From: Bacteroidota bacterium
GTDB taxonomy: Bacteria; Bacteroidota; Bacteroidia; 2-12-FULL-35-15
Assembly (NCBI GenBank): GCA_947466965.1
Contig: CANIFU010000010.1
Coordinates: 1-57,289 of the forward strand
DNA: 57,289 nt
Direction of reading: 5' to 3'
Part shown: positions 43,401 through 52,330 of the stretch, piece by piece
How the letters are laid out: each line of letters begins with the position of its first letter
How positions within the stretch are numbered: position 1 is the stretch's first letter
Program-made: the position numbers and the translations under genes
Notes under the pieces: model-generated
What the model was told of the DNA's origin: nothing
The model's database searches: none
What the model saw: the letters and a program-made list of their open reading frames with translations, nothing else

Positions 43401-44780
43401 TTATTGCTTCATTGAATTCAATCGCTTTACACCAATCAATTGGTCATAAAAAGTACCAACCTGACGGTGATAAACATAGATTGAATAATCATTTTCTGTG
43501 TCGTAATGCATTCCCTCGATAAGAGTTTCATCAGCGGCTACATCACCGTCCTTCAAAAATACATATTCATAGTTATAATAGCCTTGTTTAAGATACAAAG
43601 TACATTCATAGCCAAAACGAGCAGGATTATAATGCAATAAATTTTCATTTGTACATTTCCAAGCGTTATAAGTACCAAAGACATACAAATTACCATCCGT
43701 CAATGGCGCATCATAAGGAAGAAAAAATGAAACATAACAATAATCGGCTTCTACTTCACTATTATTTCCTTCTTGAATTTTAATTAAAAAATCTCCATTC
43801 ATATCTGACTGAGAATAATAACGTTTAAACGATCGTTTTTCATCGTTAAAAAGCTCGACATGGTTTCCAGCAGAATCTGTTTTAACAGAATAGATACGTT
43901 CTGAATGATAGCGAATACTGCGTATATCAAAAAATCGAAACTCATTCCCTCCAGCAAACACATTCTGCTCATCATAATCATAAACCAATTCCTGATCTTT
44001 AACATACACAGGCTTCAAATTTGTTTTTGCATTGTCCCAGCGATTATTTTGGGTTAAAATTATCTTAAGATCACTGTATGGATTATTGATCTGATAACCG
44101 GAATAATTAATTTTGAAATCAATTTCATGTTTAAACAATCTATCTTCAATAATACTAGCGGCAACGACATTAGACTCAATGGATATTTTATTCTGAAAAA
44201 CCAAAAATCGTCTAGTAATAACAATATTATCAGGATTATTGTCCTGATATACTTTTAAAATATAATTTCCGGTTTTTATGATCCGTAATGAATTATTAGG
44301 AAAAGAAACATTGTAGTGTGTATATTTTTGAAGTGTATTAAAAGAATATCTATAATCGTTTATTGAGTTGTCAAGAAATCCATCAATGAATTCATTCGGC
44401 ATCAAATCGGAAGGCTCCCAATTATAATTGCAATGAATAAGTGTGTAGGAATAATTTTTAAGATCCGCATCTAAATCATCAAAACTCAATTTAAGTTTCT
44501 CTTCCGAACCTAAATTAAGTATCGCTTTTGTTAACTCGAAACTTTCATCTCTTAATTGAACAGTTTTTATATTTTTTTTATATACAAAATCATCATAACG
44601 AATAGTATTGCTTCCATAATAATCATCGGCAACAGAATCAACATTTGCTGGAGTATTCAAAGATCTCCAAAGATTTGTTTTTTTTGGTTTCTGAGCTGAT
44701 GAAATAGAAGTATTAAAACAAAGAAAAAGAAAAAGAAAAAGAATATGAAAATTAAATTTATGGCGCATGCAAATCATCAT
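43401..44780 (-). CDS. T9SS Plug protein homologue (DUF5103)
   Basis: The 459-residue protein has a signal peptide (MRHKFNFHILFLFLFLCFNTSISSAQ; the ATG at 44768 is as likely as 44780). The DUF5103 layout follows: NIKTVQLRDESFELTKAILNLGSEEKLKLSFDDLDADLKNYSYTLIHCNYNW near residues 65-118, and a C-terminal domain with DAPLTDGNLYVFGTYNAWKCTNENLLHYNP near 358-388. In Flavobacterium johnsoniae, Plug closes the periplasmic side of the SprA translocon. The upstream LTA-synthase-like stub overlaps its start by ATGA. Confidence 0.85.
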   Translation of the reverse strand: MMICMRHKFNFHILFLFLFLCFNTSISSAQKPKKTNLWRSLNTPANVDSVADDYYGSNTIRYDDFVYKKNIKTVQLRDESFELTKAILNLGSEEKLKLSFDDLDADLKNYSYTLIHCNYNWEPSDLMPNEFIDGFLDNSINDYRYSFNTLQKYTHYNVSFPNNSLRIIKTGNYILKVYQDNNPDNIVITRRFLVFQNKISIESNVVAASIIEDRLFKHEIDFKINYSGYQINNPYSDLKIILTQNNRWDNAKTNLKPVYVKDQELVYDYDEQNVFAGGNEFRFFDIRSIRYHSERIYSVKTDSAGNHVELFNDEKRSFKRYYSQSDMNGDFLIKIQEGNNSEVEADYCYVSFFLPYDAPLTDGNLYVFGTYNAWKCTNENLLHYNPARFGYECTLYLKQGYYNYEYVFLKDGDVAADETLIEGMHYDTENDYSIYVYHRQVGTFYDQLIGVKRLNSMKQ

Positions 44781-45484
44781 TTTTTTTTAGATATATCGTT
44801 TCTATGACAAATACTGTACCCTAAATACCAAATATTATTTGTTGCAATATCATTATTTATTTTCCAGTTTGAATACTGGACATTCTTTTCTTTTATTGGA
44901 ATAGCGTGTAAACCACCACTAACTCCTAAAAATAAAAATACAGGAAAAAATATTAGCTGAGCTATTTTTATCTTTGGGTTATCGTATGGAAGGGAAAAAC
45001 TTGTAATATGTAAACGATATGAGCGGATGCCGATAAACGCAAAAAAAGTAGATGCGGCCAACAAAAGTAACAAAGACCAGATAGATAAAAAAGTAATCGC
45101 TTCTTTCGGATAGACCAAATATACAAGATCTTCAAAATTCAACAACTCTCCGTATTCACCATATATTTTAAGATTAAAAATACTAAATATAGAAACAATT
45201 GTAATCAGCATTAAATTAAAAATCATATTCAACTGATGTAACAATCTGCTTTTATAAAACTGCTGAAGGGCCCATAAAACAAATGGAATAAAGATCATTA
45301 AACAAACGGTTGCCAAATCTAACTTCAATGCATACAAAAAACTTAAACTCGTTTCTGAGTGATGGCCATCAGGAATTTTAGCGTGGTGATAAGCGATGAA
45401 CAGCAACCTGAAAAGTGCAAAAAACAGGAACCAGAATATAGAGAGCCTTAGTAAATAATGAATCTTTATTTTATTCCACTTCAC
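44777..45484 (-). CDS. LTA-synthase/sulfatase-type membrane domain, catalytic part missing
   Basis: The 235 residues match the membrane half of Bacteroidota LTA-synthase-like sulfatases. They have five helices (LSIFWFLFFALFRLLFIAYHH; ALKLDLATVCLMIFIPFVLW; a third with NLKIYGEYGELLNFEDLVYLVYPKEA; two more). The linker GVSGGLHAIPIKEKNVQYSNW then leads to NDIATNNIWYLGYS, where full-length proteins run into the alkaline-phosphatase-like domain. Here the frame ends three lysines later and overlaps the Plug start codon. The roughly 400-residue catalytic domain is absent. It is probably a truncated gene, though a stand-alone membrane protein is possible. Confidence 0.7.
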   Translation of the reverse strand: MKWNKIKIHYLLRLSIFWFLFFALFRLLFIAYHHAKIPDGHHSETSLSFLYALKLDLATVCLMIFIPFVLWALQQFYKSRLLHQLNMIFNLMLITIVSIFSIFNLKIYGEYGELLNFEDLVYLVYPKEAITFLSIWSLLLLLAASTFFAFIGIRSYRLHITSFSLPYDNPKIKIAQLIFFPVFLFLGVSGGLHAIPIKEKNVQYSNWKINNDIATNNIWYLGYSICHRNDISKKK

Positions 45485-45510
45485 GATTATATTTTTTTAG
45501 ATAAAATTAA

Positions 45511-46239
45511 TTATTCCAAATACAATTGACCTTCGCCATCCTTTTTAGTAAGTTGCACAGAAGCAGGATTTCCATAACAATAAATATCACCTTTGTCGTC
45601 AATTCTATAAATAAGCATTCCGGAGGCCTTTACATAACAAAGACCTAAAGTATAAGTATGAATCCATGTATACGTTGTATTCAGATCAGAAGCATACAAA
45701 AAAGAAGCGCCACCGATACTGCAAGAGTGTTCAGAGGTTTTACCGTGAAGTGTTAGATCACCTTGACCGAAAACATGGGAAATAATTTTGGAATTATTTA
45801 AGGTTAATTCAATACTACCAGCACCTTCTATCTGAACATCGAAAGAATCAAGTGTAATCACATTTAGTGATTTTATAGCACCACTGCCTTTCGAATGAAT
45901 ATAATTCAAACCTGGTGTTTTTATATAAACATTCAATGGTTTATCATACGAACGAACCCAATTACATCTATTCTTATTGCGAATAATCAACACCCCATCT
46001 TCAACTACAGTTTCTATCAGTGGAACAATATTTTTACCTGCCTCAACTTTCACTTCCGTATTAATATCTTGGGAAATAAATACATTTACATCCTGCTCTA
46101 CAAATAAACGATCAAAACCTTTCACATTCCTTATTTCAAAAATAATATCGCCAGTACTTTTAATGCAATCACACATATTTTCTTTCGCACAAGAAGAAAA
46201 AAGAATAAAAGAAAACGGAATAAATTTTAAAATTTTCAT
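45511..46239 (-). CDS. Head-GIN domain (DUF2807) lipoprotein
   Basis: The 242-residue product starts with a lipoprotein signal (MKILKFIPFSFILFSSCAKE). The head-GIN domain, a single-stranded beta-helix, shows EIRNVKGFDRLFVEQDVNVFISQD near residue 36, the GxGxI-type turns HSKGSGAIKS and IEGAGSIELTLNNSKI near 113-145, and GDLTLHGKTSEHSCSIGGAS. The C-terminal GDIYCYGNPASVQLTKKDGEG repeats the pattern. Function is not established; such proteins are abundant in Bacteroidota. It ends 26 bases upstream of the LTA-synthase-like stub, perhaps as part of one operon. Confidence 0.88.
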   Translation of the reverse strand: MKILKFIPFSFILFSSCAKENMCDCIKSTGDIIFEIRNVKGFDRLFVEQDVNVFISQDINTEVKVEAGKNIVPLIETVVEDGVLIIRNKNRCNWVRSYDKPLNVYIKTPGLNYIHSKGSGAIKSLNVITLDSFDVQIEGAGSIELTLNNSKIISHVFGQGDLTLHGKTSEHSCSIGGASFLYASDLNTTYTWIHTYTLGLCYVKASGMLIYRIDDKGDIYCYGNPASVQLTKKDGEGQLYLE

Positions 46240-46251
46240 ACTGATTTTTTG

Positions 46252-47382
46252 TTAAAATTCGTAACCCATGCCCCATTCAAAATAATCGGCTTTTGCCCAA
46301 TGTGTGTATAACGTAACATTAACTAATACATGTTTAGTGATCAAATATTGAAAGCCTATTCTATGAAAAAAACGTTCAGAAAGTTTATCATTTTGATATA
46401 CGTAGATTCCGAAATCAATTGGAATAGATAATCGATTTAAAGTATAAGCATACCCTACTTTAGCCCCTATCTTCATTACATCGATTATTCTTACTGTTGA
46501 AACAGAATCGCTTTCAAGACTTTTTCTTGTTGCATTGCTATATACAAATTCAGCTCCTGCACCAAACTTATTTCTGCGATTAATCGGATGATAAACATTC
46601 CCAATTAATGCATATGAAAAATATTTATTTCCAAGTGGATGTTCCAATTCTTTTATGCCAAATATTCCAACGATAGAAGGTCGTAATTTCTTTAATTTAT
46701 CAGTAGATGCAAGAGTATCTTTCTTCATTTGCAGATTTTTATTACCAAAAACATAACCGATTCCTAAATTTATAGTTGCCATGTTTAATCCTAAATTCGG
46801 TGTTTTAATTGCTCCATTAGAAGCATGTGTAAGACCAATGCCACTATCCAATCGCCAAGACCTATTAAGCATAAAGGAGGTATTTATTCTTAAATTTACA
46901 TATCCGTTAATATAAGAACCTATCGCATTGTTTTTATTATTGGTAATGCGATCATAAGGCTTTGACATCCATGCAAGACCTACACCAATTCGAAGATTCA
47001 GTTTAAACTTTCTTCTCTGTTTGTTCAACCGCAAATTAACAAATGGATATATCGCATCTAGATTACCAATTTCAGATGGATTCGCAAGATATAAGTGCAT
47101 CGCACTCACTCCTATTTCCGGAAAACCATGGATGGACTGCCAAGATTTTTTCCCATCCGTTCTGAAAAGATAGGTTAGTTCACCACCACCAATATGACCC
47201 TTTATCAAATGGACAATACTTCCACGGTGACTGATAATAAAACCATAGTGCCCTTCAGCCGAGATTACAAAATCTTTCTTAGGGGAAGCCTGACACCTTC
47301 CTTCAATTTGAATGCACAAAAGTTGCACAAATAATATAAAGGTTGTAAAAATTGAATTACTGTATTTTGGTAAAAGCATCAT
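46252..47382 (-). CDS. PagL-like acyloxyacyl hydrolase (lipid A deacylase family)
   Basis: From the start at 47382 (MMLLPKYSN) the protein has a signal peptide and about 376 residues; the frame is open 26 codons further upstream. The second third, LNRSWRLDSGIGLTHASNGAIKTPNLGLNMATINLGIGYVF, has the His-Ala-Ser-Asn element seen in PagL-type lipid A 3-O-deacylases. The rest is alternating beta-strand sequence ending in an aromatic residue (EWGMGYEF), as in outer-membrane barrels. It may trim acyl chains of LPS. Bacteroidota members are longer than PagL and uncharacterised. Confidence 0.75.
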   Translation of the reverse strand: MMLLPKYSNSIFTTFILFVQLLCIQIEGRCQASPKKDFVISAEGHYGFIISHRGSIVHLIKGHIGGGELTYLFRTDGKKSWQSIHGFPEIGVSAMHLYLANPSEIGNLDAIYPFVNLRLNKQRRKFKLNLRIGVGLAWMSKPYDRITNNKNNAIGSYINGYVNLRINTSFMLNRSWRLDSGIGLTHASNGAIKTPNLGLNMATINLGIGYVFGNKNLQMKKDTLASTDKLKKLRPSIVGIFGIKELEHPLGNKYFSYALIGNVYHPINRRNKFGAGAEFVYSNATRKSLESDSVSTVRIIDVMKIGAKVGYAYTLNRLSIPIDFGIYVYQNDKLSERFFHRIGFQYLITKHVLVNVTLYTHWAKADYFEWGMGYEF

Positions 47383-47491
47383 ATTATCTACAAAAATATT
47401 AAAATTATTGGCTAAAACACATTGAATTTTCAACTGAATAATGCTTATTTTAGCTGTCAACTTTTAAAAAATCGAGTAAAAAAAGAATAAA

Positions 47492-48259
47492 ATGGAAGCA
47501 AAATTAAAGGCATTTGAACGATTATTAATAATAATGGATGAGTTGCGTGAAAAATGTCCATGGGATAAGAAACAAACCTTTGAAAGTTTGCGCCATTTAA
47601 CTATTGAAGAAACGTACGAACTTGCCGATGCAATTTTAGACAATGACCTTACAAATATCAAAAAAGAATTAGGAGATGTACTCCTTCACATCGTTTTTTA
47701 TGCTCGTATTGCTTCCGAAACCAATGAATTTGACATTGCAGATGTTATTAACGCATTGTGTGAAAAACTGATACACAGACATCCTCATATCTACAGCGAT
47801 GTAGTTGTTTCAAACGAACAAGAAGTAAAGGAAAATTGGGAAAAATTAAAGTTAAAAGAAGGGAATAAATCTGTTTTATCTGGCGTTCCTAAATCATTGC
47901 CATCGCTTATTAAAGCTTCCCGAATTCAGGAAAAAGTAAGAGCTGTTGGATTCGATTGGGATAAACCTGAACAGGTTTGGGATAAAGTACAGGAAGAAAT
48001 TAACGAATTTAAACATGAAATAGATACGCATGCGTCAAAAGAAAAAATAGAAGGCGAATTCGGAGACGTGCTTTTTTCATTGATTAATTATGCCCGCTTT
48101 GTTGAAATAAATCCGGAAGATGCATTAGAAAGAACAAATAAGAAATTTATAAAACGTTTTCAATACCTTGAAGCTGAAAGTGCCAAAGCAGGAAAATCTC
48201 TTAGTGATATGACATTAGCAGAAATGGATGTATATTGGAATAAAGCGAAAGAACTTTAA
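47492..48259 (+). CDS. mazG: Nucleoside triphosphate pyrophosphohydrolase MazG
   Basis: The 255-residue two-domain enzyme hydrolyses NTPs to NMP and PPi. The N-terminal domain has LREKCPWDKKQTFESLRHLTIEETYELADAI near residues 17-47 and KKELGDVLLHIVFYARIASE near 55. The C-terminal catalytic half has VGFDWDKPEQVWDKVQEEINEFKHEI near 152-177 and EGEFGDVLFSLINYARF near 188. Length and both EExxE...D pairs match full MazG, which lowers noncanonical nucleotides and can affect (p)ppGpp levels. It is divergent from the PagL-like gene. Confidence 0.95.
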   Translation: MEAKLKAFERLLIIMDELREKCPWDKKQTFESLRHLTIEETYELADAILDNDLTNIKKELGDVLLHIVFYARIASETNEFDIADVINALCEKLIHRHPHIYSDVVVSNEQEVKENWEKLKLKEGNKSVLSGVPKSLPSLIKASRIQEKVRAVGFDWDKPEQVWDKVQEEINEFKHEIDTHASKEKIEGEFGDVLFSLINYARFVEINPEDALERTNKKFIKRFQYLEAESAKAGKSLSDMTLAEMDVYWNKAKEL

Positions 48260-48260
48260 T

Positions 48261-48350
48261 TTATTCTGCCAACAGATCAGCATTTGGATTTAAATTTTGC
48301 TTGACCAAATCTACCCTTAAAAAACACCTCCTATAATGCTCTTTATCCAT
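48261..48350 (-). CDS. Possible 29-residue small protein
   Basis: An ATG at 48350 opens a 29-codon frame (MDKEHYRRCFLRV to NPNADLLAE) whose stop lies one base past the convergent mazG stop. A purine-rich GGAGAAA lies directly before the ATG. The composition looks protein-like but I recognise no family, and no promoter is clear. It could be chance, or the 3' remnant of a longer gene. Confidence 0.25.
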   Translation of the reverse strand: MDKEHYRRCFLRVDLVKQNLNPNADLLAE

Positions 48351-48463
48351 TTTCTCCGAATGAATATGTGTATATAAACAATTTGTTAACTCGCAAATAG
48401 AAATTTAGTAATATTTACTTCATTATTTAGTAATTGAAAGTCTGTTTCTTTGTAAAAAAACAA

Positions 48464-48592
48464 ATGGAATTTTTAAATACATTTCTAATTAATCCATACG
48501 CAGCAATCGTTATCGGATTTATTATTTTAATAATATTTATTGCTTCACCCTACGAAATACAATTTGATGACAAAGAAGATATTGAGATCTGA
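48464..48592 (+). CDS. Small single-pass membrane protein
   Basis: A 42-codon frame encodes MEFLNTFLINPYAAIVIGFI and then a continuing hydrophobic helix to about residue 30, followed by an acidic tail (FDDKEDIEI). The stop abuts the stop codon of the convergent PAP2-like gene with no base between. That fit, and the anchor-plus-acidic-tail layout, favour a real gene, but it is short and has no recognised family. Confidence 0.4.
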   Translation: MEFLNTFLINPYAAIVIGFIILIIFIASPYEIQFDDKEDIEI

Positions 48593-49210
48593 TTATGTTA
48601 CGTTTATTTTTTTTTGTATAATAATTGCCCCGAAAGCAAAAACAGGAGCGGCAATTACATCAATACTATAATGAACATGTTGGAGTAAAACTAAAACGCC
48701 AACTAAAGAAGCGCCAAGGGCAAAAAATAATTTTTGATATTTTTTTTGAAATCCGAAAGCAAATAAGAAAATAGTTGCGGTATGTCCTGAAAAGAAAAGA
48801 TCTTTTAAATTTTCTCTACCTGAATAAAAAAATATTTCCAAGAACGAATCCTTCAAAGGAATTATAGATAAAGGAGGATCAAGAGGAACAATATAAATGG
48901 TAATCATCCTAAAAATCGTCATTATTGTATAGCTCTGAATTAAATTAATAAACAAACTAGGATTCCGGATAGAAAAAATAAGTCCTACAATACCAAGAAA
49001 ATAAGTAAGAATGAAAATTGGTACTGAAAGTTGAATGGGTGCAACTAATTTTAAAAAAGGGTCATTAAAAACAAAACCTTCTCTTTTTTCGATATACGTA
49101 AGAAAATCAACGAAAAGCATTAATGTGATGATCAAAATAATAAGTGAAGAAATAAATATTACTTTCTTATTCGGTTGTTTTAAATAATGAAGCCAAACAT
49201 TTTTCATCAA
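48593..49210 (-). CDS. PAP2-like (sphingomyelin-synthase-type) membrane phosphatase
   Basis: The 205-residue protein has about six membrane helices. The second half holds the phosphatase motifs: LKDLFFSGHTATIFLFAFGF near residue 135 (SGHT, catalytic His) and LLQHVHYSIDVIAAPVFAFG near 175 (HYSxD). The spacing resembles PAP2_C/sphingomyelin-synthase-like enzymes rather than classic PAP2. It should act on lipid phosphates or transfer a head group at the membrane; the substrate is unknown. Confidence 0.8.
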   Translation of the reverse strand: MMKNVWLHYLKQPNKKVIFISSLIILIITLMLFVDFLTYIEKREGFVFNDPFLKLVAPIQLSVPIFILTYFLGIVGLIFSIRNPSLFINLIQSYTIMTIFRMITIYIVPLDPPLSIIPLKDSFLEIFFYSGRENLKDLFFSGHTATIFLFAFGFQKKYQKLFFALGASLVGVLVLLQHVHYSIDVIAAPVFAFGAIIIQKKINVT

Positions 49211-49661
49211 TTTATTTAAATAAAATATTTTAAATATAAACTACAAGTCAAATACTTATTATTTATTTTAATTTATGAGCCTGGCTATTTGATTTATCAA
49301 GCTAAAGCAAAGAAATTTAATAAATCCAATCAAGTAATTTTATATGTACTATAACAAATTTTTAATATTTCCCGAAACCAACTGTTTTCATAAATAGATT
49401 TTATATGAACCGAAAATAAGTGCTCAAATCAAGCAAAAGATTATGAAAAGAATCCTTGAATAGAATGTGAATAATATGTTTTTTTTGATCTAAAAGAAAT
49501 GTTTAAAAATAAAGGGAATGGCTTCTAAGCTAACACTCCCTTTTTATAAAAAAAAAATACAAAAAACGCTATCAGTAAAATTAATTTCTAATTTTTTGTA
49601 ATAAAAACAGTAGTTTAAAATAATTACACAACTTTTATAATTAAATCGACCAGAGAACTAA
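49211..49661 (+). other. Intergenic region, A/T-rich
   Basis: This 451-base gap separates the start of the PAP2-like gene from the end of the cyclophilin gene, both on the minus strand. It contains the hairpin at 49511-49543 and otherwise low-complexity A/T sequence. I see no convincing reading frame or RNA gene. Confidence 0.5.
49506..49547 (-). terminator. Hairpin terminator, possibly bidirectional
   Basis: Outer arms of 7 bp (49511-49517 with 49537-49543) and an inner 4-5-bp stem surround a small loop. T-rich sequence follows in both directions. It is about 120 bases beyond the cyclophilin stop and may end that transcript; no plus-strand gene leads into it. Confidence 0.55.
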
Positions 49662-50102
49662 TTAAGCGTTTTCATGAATAATAATTTTCTCAATTACATC
49701 TCCCTGATTTATCTGATCAATTACAGGTAATCCATCAACTACTTTACCAAAACAAGTATGTTTTCTATCCAAGTGAGCTGTTTGTGCGCGGCTAATTACA
49801 ACAAAAAACTGTGACCCGCCAGTATCTTTTCCAGCATGAGCCATAGATAGAACTCCTTTGTCATGAAATTGATTTCCACCATCCAACTCGCATTTAATGT
49901 TATAGCCAGGTCCGCCAGCACCTGTTCCTTTAGGGCAACCACCCTGAATTACAAATCCAGGGATAACACGATGAAACGTTAAACCATCGTAAAACCCCTT
50001 TTTCGCTAGATCACAAAAATTCTTTACTGTTCCCGGAGCATCTTGTTCAAAAAACTCCACTTTCATTGTTCCTTTTGCTGTTACTATTTCTGCTGTTTTC
50101 AT
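49662..50102 (-). CDS. Cyclophilin-type peptidyl-prolyl isomerase
   Basis: The start at 50102 gives [29 protein letters not shown], the usual beginning of short bacterial cyclophilins; the frame is open 11 codons earlier. The 146-residue protein has the active-site block [30 protein letters not shown] near 35-64, [30 protein letters not shown] near 97-126. It isomerises X-Pro bonds; with no signal peptide it is cytosolic. It diverges from the di-haem peroxidase gene. Confidence 0.95.
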   Translation of the reverse strand: MKTAEIVTAKGTMKVEFFEQDAPGTVKNFCDLAKKGFYDGLTFHRVIPGFVIQGGCPKGTGAGGPGYNIKCELDGGNQFHDKGVLSMAHAGKDTGGSQFFVVISRAQTAHLDRKHTCFGKVVDGLPVIDQINQGDVIEKIIIHENA

Positions 50103-50207
50103 TCTATTATAATTTTCTTTGTTAATATTTTTCACAAATATAACATTAAGATTATTTGTAAAGAATTTAAATTGTTTTGAATTGCATTTTTATAGTAATT
50201 TGTAAAT

Positions 50208-50215
50208 TACATTTG
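50208..50215 (+). promoter_or_regulatory. Predicted -7 element for di-haem peroxidase
   Basis: TACATTTG matches TAnnTTTG, 17 bases before the TTG start at 50233. TTG triplets upstream are at non-ideal spacing. Confidence 0.4.
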
Positions 50216-50232
50216 TATTAAATTATTTTTAA

Positions 50233-51198
50233 TTGAAAACAAAAATATTTCTATTTAGCTTTATTACTCTTATATATAGCATAGCGTGTAATACAAAGGG
50301 GACAAAGGTAGCAGTTAAAGAGCCTACATCAAAAGAAGAATTAGGAGAACTACTTTTTAATGACCCTATTTTATCACAAAACAATCAAATAAGCTGTGCA
50401 TCCTGCCATTTGCCCAACTATGCTTTCTCTGACACAGTTGCCTTGAGCATGGGAGTAGATGGTAAATTGGGAAACCGCAATGCACCTTCTGCAATGAATT
50501 TAAGTGCAAGAAGTTTTTTCTTTCATGATGGAAGAGCAGAATCGTTGGAAGATCAAGCTGCTGGACCAATCGAAAATCCAGTAGAAATGAATTTGCCTGT
50601 TGCAGAAGCCATAAAAAAATTAAATGAAAATAAACAATATGTAAATTATTTTAAAAAAATATACCATGAGACTCCCAACAGAATAAATTTACTAGGTGCT
50701 ATAGCAGCATTTGAACGCACACTAGAAACAGGTAGTACTCCTTTCGATAGATTCATGAAAGGCGATACCACAGCAATGAGTGAAGCTGCTATTCGTGGAC
50801 AAACAATTTTCAACATAAAAGGAAAGTGCTTCAACTGCCATTTTGGACCAGATTTTACGGGAGATCAATTCAGAAATATTGGACTATACAATGGAAAAGA
50901 ATTAAACGACAAAGGAAGGTTCGATGTAACGAAAGACAGTCTTGATATTGGGAAATTTAAAGTTCCTGGCCTAAGAAATATTACTATTACTGGACCATAC
51001 ATGCACAATGGAATGTTTACTTCACTTACAGAAGTAATTGACTTCTATAACACACCCGATAAATTTATAATGGGACGTATTAATTCTGATTCACTTCTAT
51101 CTAAACCCCTAGAATTATCGAAAGGAGAAAAATCAGATTTGCTAGAATTCTTAAATAGCTTAACAGACGAGAGATATAAAGGCATTTCAAAAAAATAA
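50233..51198 (+). CDS. Di-haem cytochrome-c peroxidase / MauG-family lipoprotein
   Basis: The 321-residue protein has two c-type haem sites, CASCH near residue 56 and CFNCH near 200, plus the conserved NRNAPSAMNLSARSFFFHDGRAESLEDQAAGPIENPVEMN block near 78-117 and PGLRNITITGPYMHNGMFTSL near 240, with the distal methionine or histidine region. The lipobox LIYSIACNT suggests anchoring. The start is TTG at 50233: a stop codon is immediately upstream and no ATG precedes the signal. It reduces H2O2 in the periplasm or oxidises a partner protein. Confidence 0.93.
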   Translation: MKTKIFLFSFITLIYSIACNTKGTKVAVKEPTSKEELGELLFNDPILSQNNQISCASCHLPNYAFSDTVALSMGVDGKLGNRNAPSAMNLSARSFFFHDGRAESLEDQAAGPIENPVEMNLPVAEAIKKLNENKQYVNYFKKIYHETPNRINLLGAIAAFERTLETGSTPFDRFMKGDTTAMSEAAIRGQTIFNIKGKCFNCHFGPDFTGDQFRNIGLYNGKELNDKGRFDVTKDSLDIGKFKVPGLRNITITGPYMHNGMFTSLTEVIDFYNTPDKFIMGRINSDSLLSKPLELSKGEKSDLLEFLNSLTDERYKGISKK

Positions 51199-51243
51199 AA
51201 TCTTAACTGTGGATAAAAAAAATAGCTTAACATAAATTAACAC

Positions 51244-51372
51244 TTGCATAATTCAAAAAAATGCACATATTTGTATATCCATAAAAACAAAATGGGGACA
51301 GTTCGTACACAATTTCTTGTTTTACAAATATGCACAACAACTGTGGGTCTTATTAAAAAAACATTTATGTAA
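51244..51372 (+). promoter_or_regulatory. Possible promoter and 26-codon leader before M23 peptidase gene
   Basis: TTG at 51244-51246 and CATATTTG at 51266-51273 are 19 bases apart and match the consensus except for the first base of the -7 element. An ATG at 51292 opens a 26-codon frame ending at 51372, 56 bases before the M23 gene. Whether it is translated is unknown. Confidence 0.25.
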
Positions 51373-51428
51373 TCAATAAGAGTTTTACCACTATTTAGCT
51401 TTATTGTTGTGGTAACTTTATTTTTTAT

Positions 51429-52316
51429 ATGAAACGATTACTCTTAATAATTTTCATTTTTTCAATCCGAATTTCATTTGCAACGCTCTGCTCACAAACA
51501 AGTATTGTCGAAATAGCAACTGATACCATCCCCTACTCTATTGATGAAGAGGAAATGATGGATTATAACGACTCACTAATTTCTTTCCCTGCTTATGATC
51601 TTTATTGTGGTTGGGATACAACTCGAATACACTCCATTAAATTTGATATAGCAACACTCAAAGACAGCGAAAAAGAATTGACACTATTTGATGAAAATAG
51701 TTGCGGTTACGTCCACCCTTTCTCTGGTAAAGTAACATCTAAATTCGGTCCCAGAAAAAAACGTTTTCACTATGGAATTGATATCGATCTAGAAACTGGA
51801 GATGCTGTAAATGTTGCCTTTGACGGAAAAGTAAGAATCGCTAAAAAAAGTAAAAGTTACGGGAATGTTATTGTAATCCGTCATAGCAATGGATTGGAGA
51901 CATATTATGCACATTTATCAAAAATAAATGTTACTGTTGACCAGGAAGTATTTGCCGGAGATATTATTGGCTTAGGAGGAAACACCGGAAAATCTCGCGG
52001 GAGTCATCTCCATTTTGAGATCAGATATTTAGGACAACCCATAAATCCTACAGAGATCATTTCTTTCGATGATCAAAAACTAGTTTCTAATACTCTTTGC
52101 TTGAATAAAGAAACTTTCGGTTATGTAGCTGAAGCAAAAAAAGCTGCCGCAAAAATATATGGCAGTTCTAAAGGCAAAAGGGTTCATGTGGTTAGAAAGG
52201 GAGATACTTTATCTGCAATCGCAAGAAGGTATGGAACAACAACGAAGTTGATTTGTAAAAAAAATGGAATAAAAACTACTTCTACTTTAAGACTCGGACA
52301 AAAAATCCGTTTGTAA
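51429..52316 (+). CDS. M23 endopeptidase with C-terminal LysM domain
   Basis: The 295-residue exported protein (signal MKRLLLIIFIFSIRISFATLCS) has an M23/lysostaphin-type metallopeptidase domain: KFGPRKKRFHYGIDIDLETGDAVNVAFDGKVR near residues 105-136 with the HxxxD zinc ligands, then GNTGKSRGSHLHFEIRYLGQPINP near 183-206 with HLHFE. A single LysM domain (VHVVRKGDTLSAIARRYGTTTKLICKKNGI) ends the protein at about 252-294. It should cut peptidoglycan cross-links and bind GlcNAc chains. Confidence 0.95.
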   Translation: MKRLLLIIFIFSIRISFATLCSQTSIVEIATDTIPYSIDEEEMMDYNDSLISFPAYDLYCGWDTTRIHSIKFDIATLKDSEKELTLFDENSCGYVHPFSGKVTSKFGPRKKRFHYGIDIDLETGDAVNVAFDGKVRIAKKSKSYGNVIVIRHSNGLETYYAHLSKINVTVDQEVFAGDIIGLGGNTGKSRGSHLHFEIRYLGQPINPTEIISFDDQKLVSNTLCLNKETFGYVAEAKKAAAKIYGSSKGKRVHVVRKGDTLSAIARRYGTTTKLICKKNGIKTTSTLRLGQKIRL

Positions 52317-52330
52317 TTCCGAATCTAATT

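Noticed and set aside
45977-46255. 92-codon plus-strand frame opposite the head-GIN gene
   Set aside because: It is entirely antisense to a conserved gene and is Ser/Thr/Phe-rich as expected for a shadow frame.
49211-49510. Possible plus-strand small RNA ending at the 49511-49543 hairpin
   Set aside because: No promoter match was found upstream, and the hairpin is better explained as the terminator of the cyclophilin gene on the other strand.
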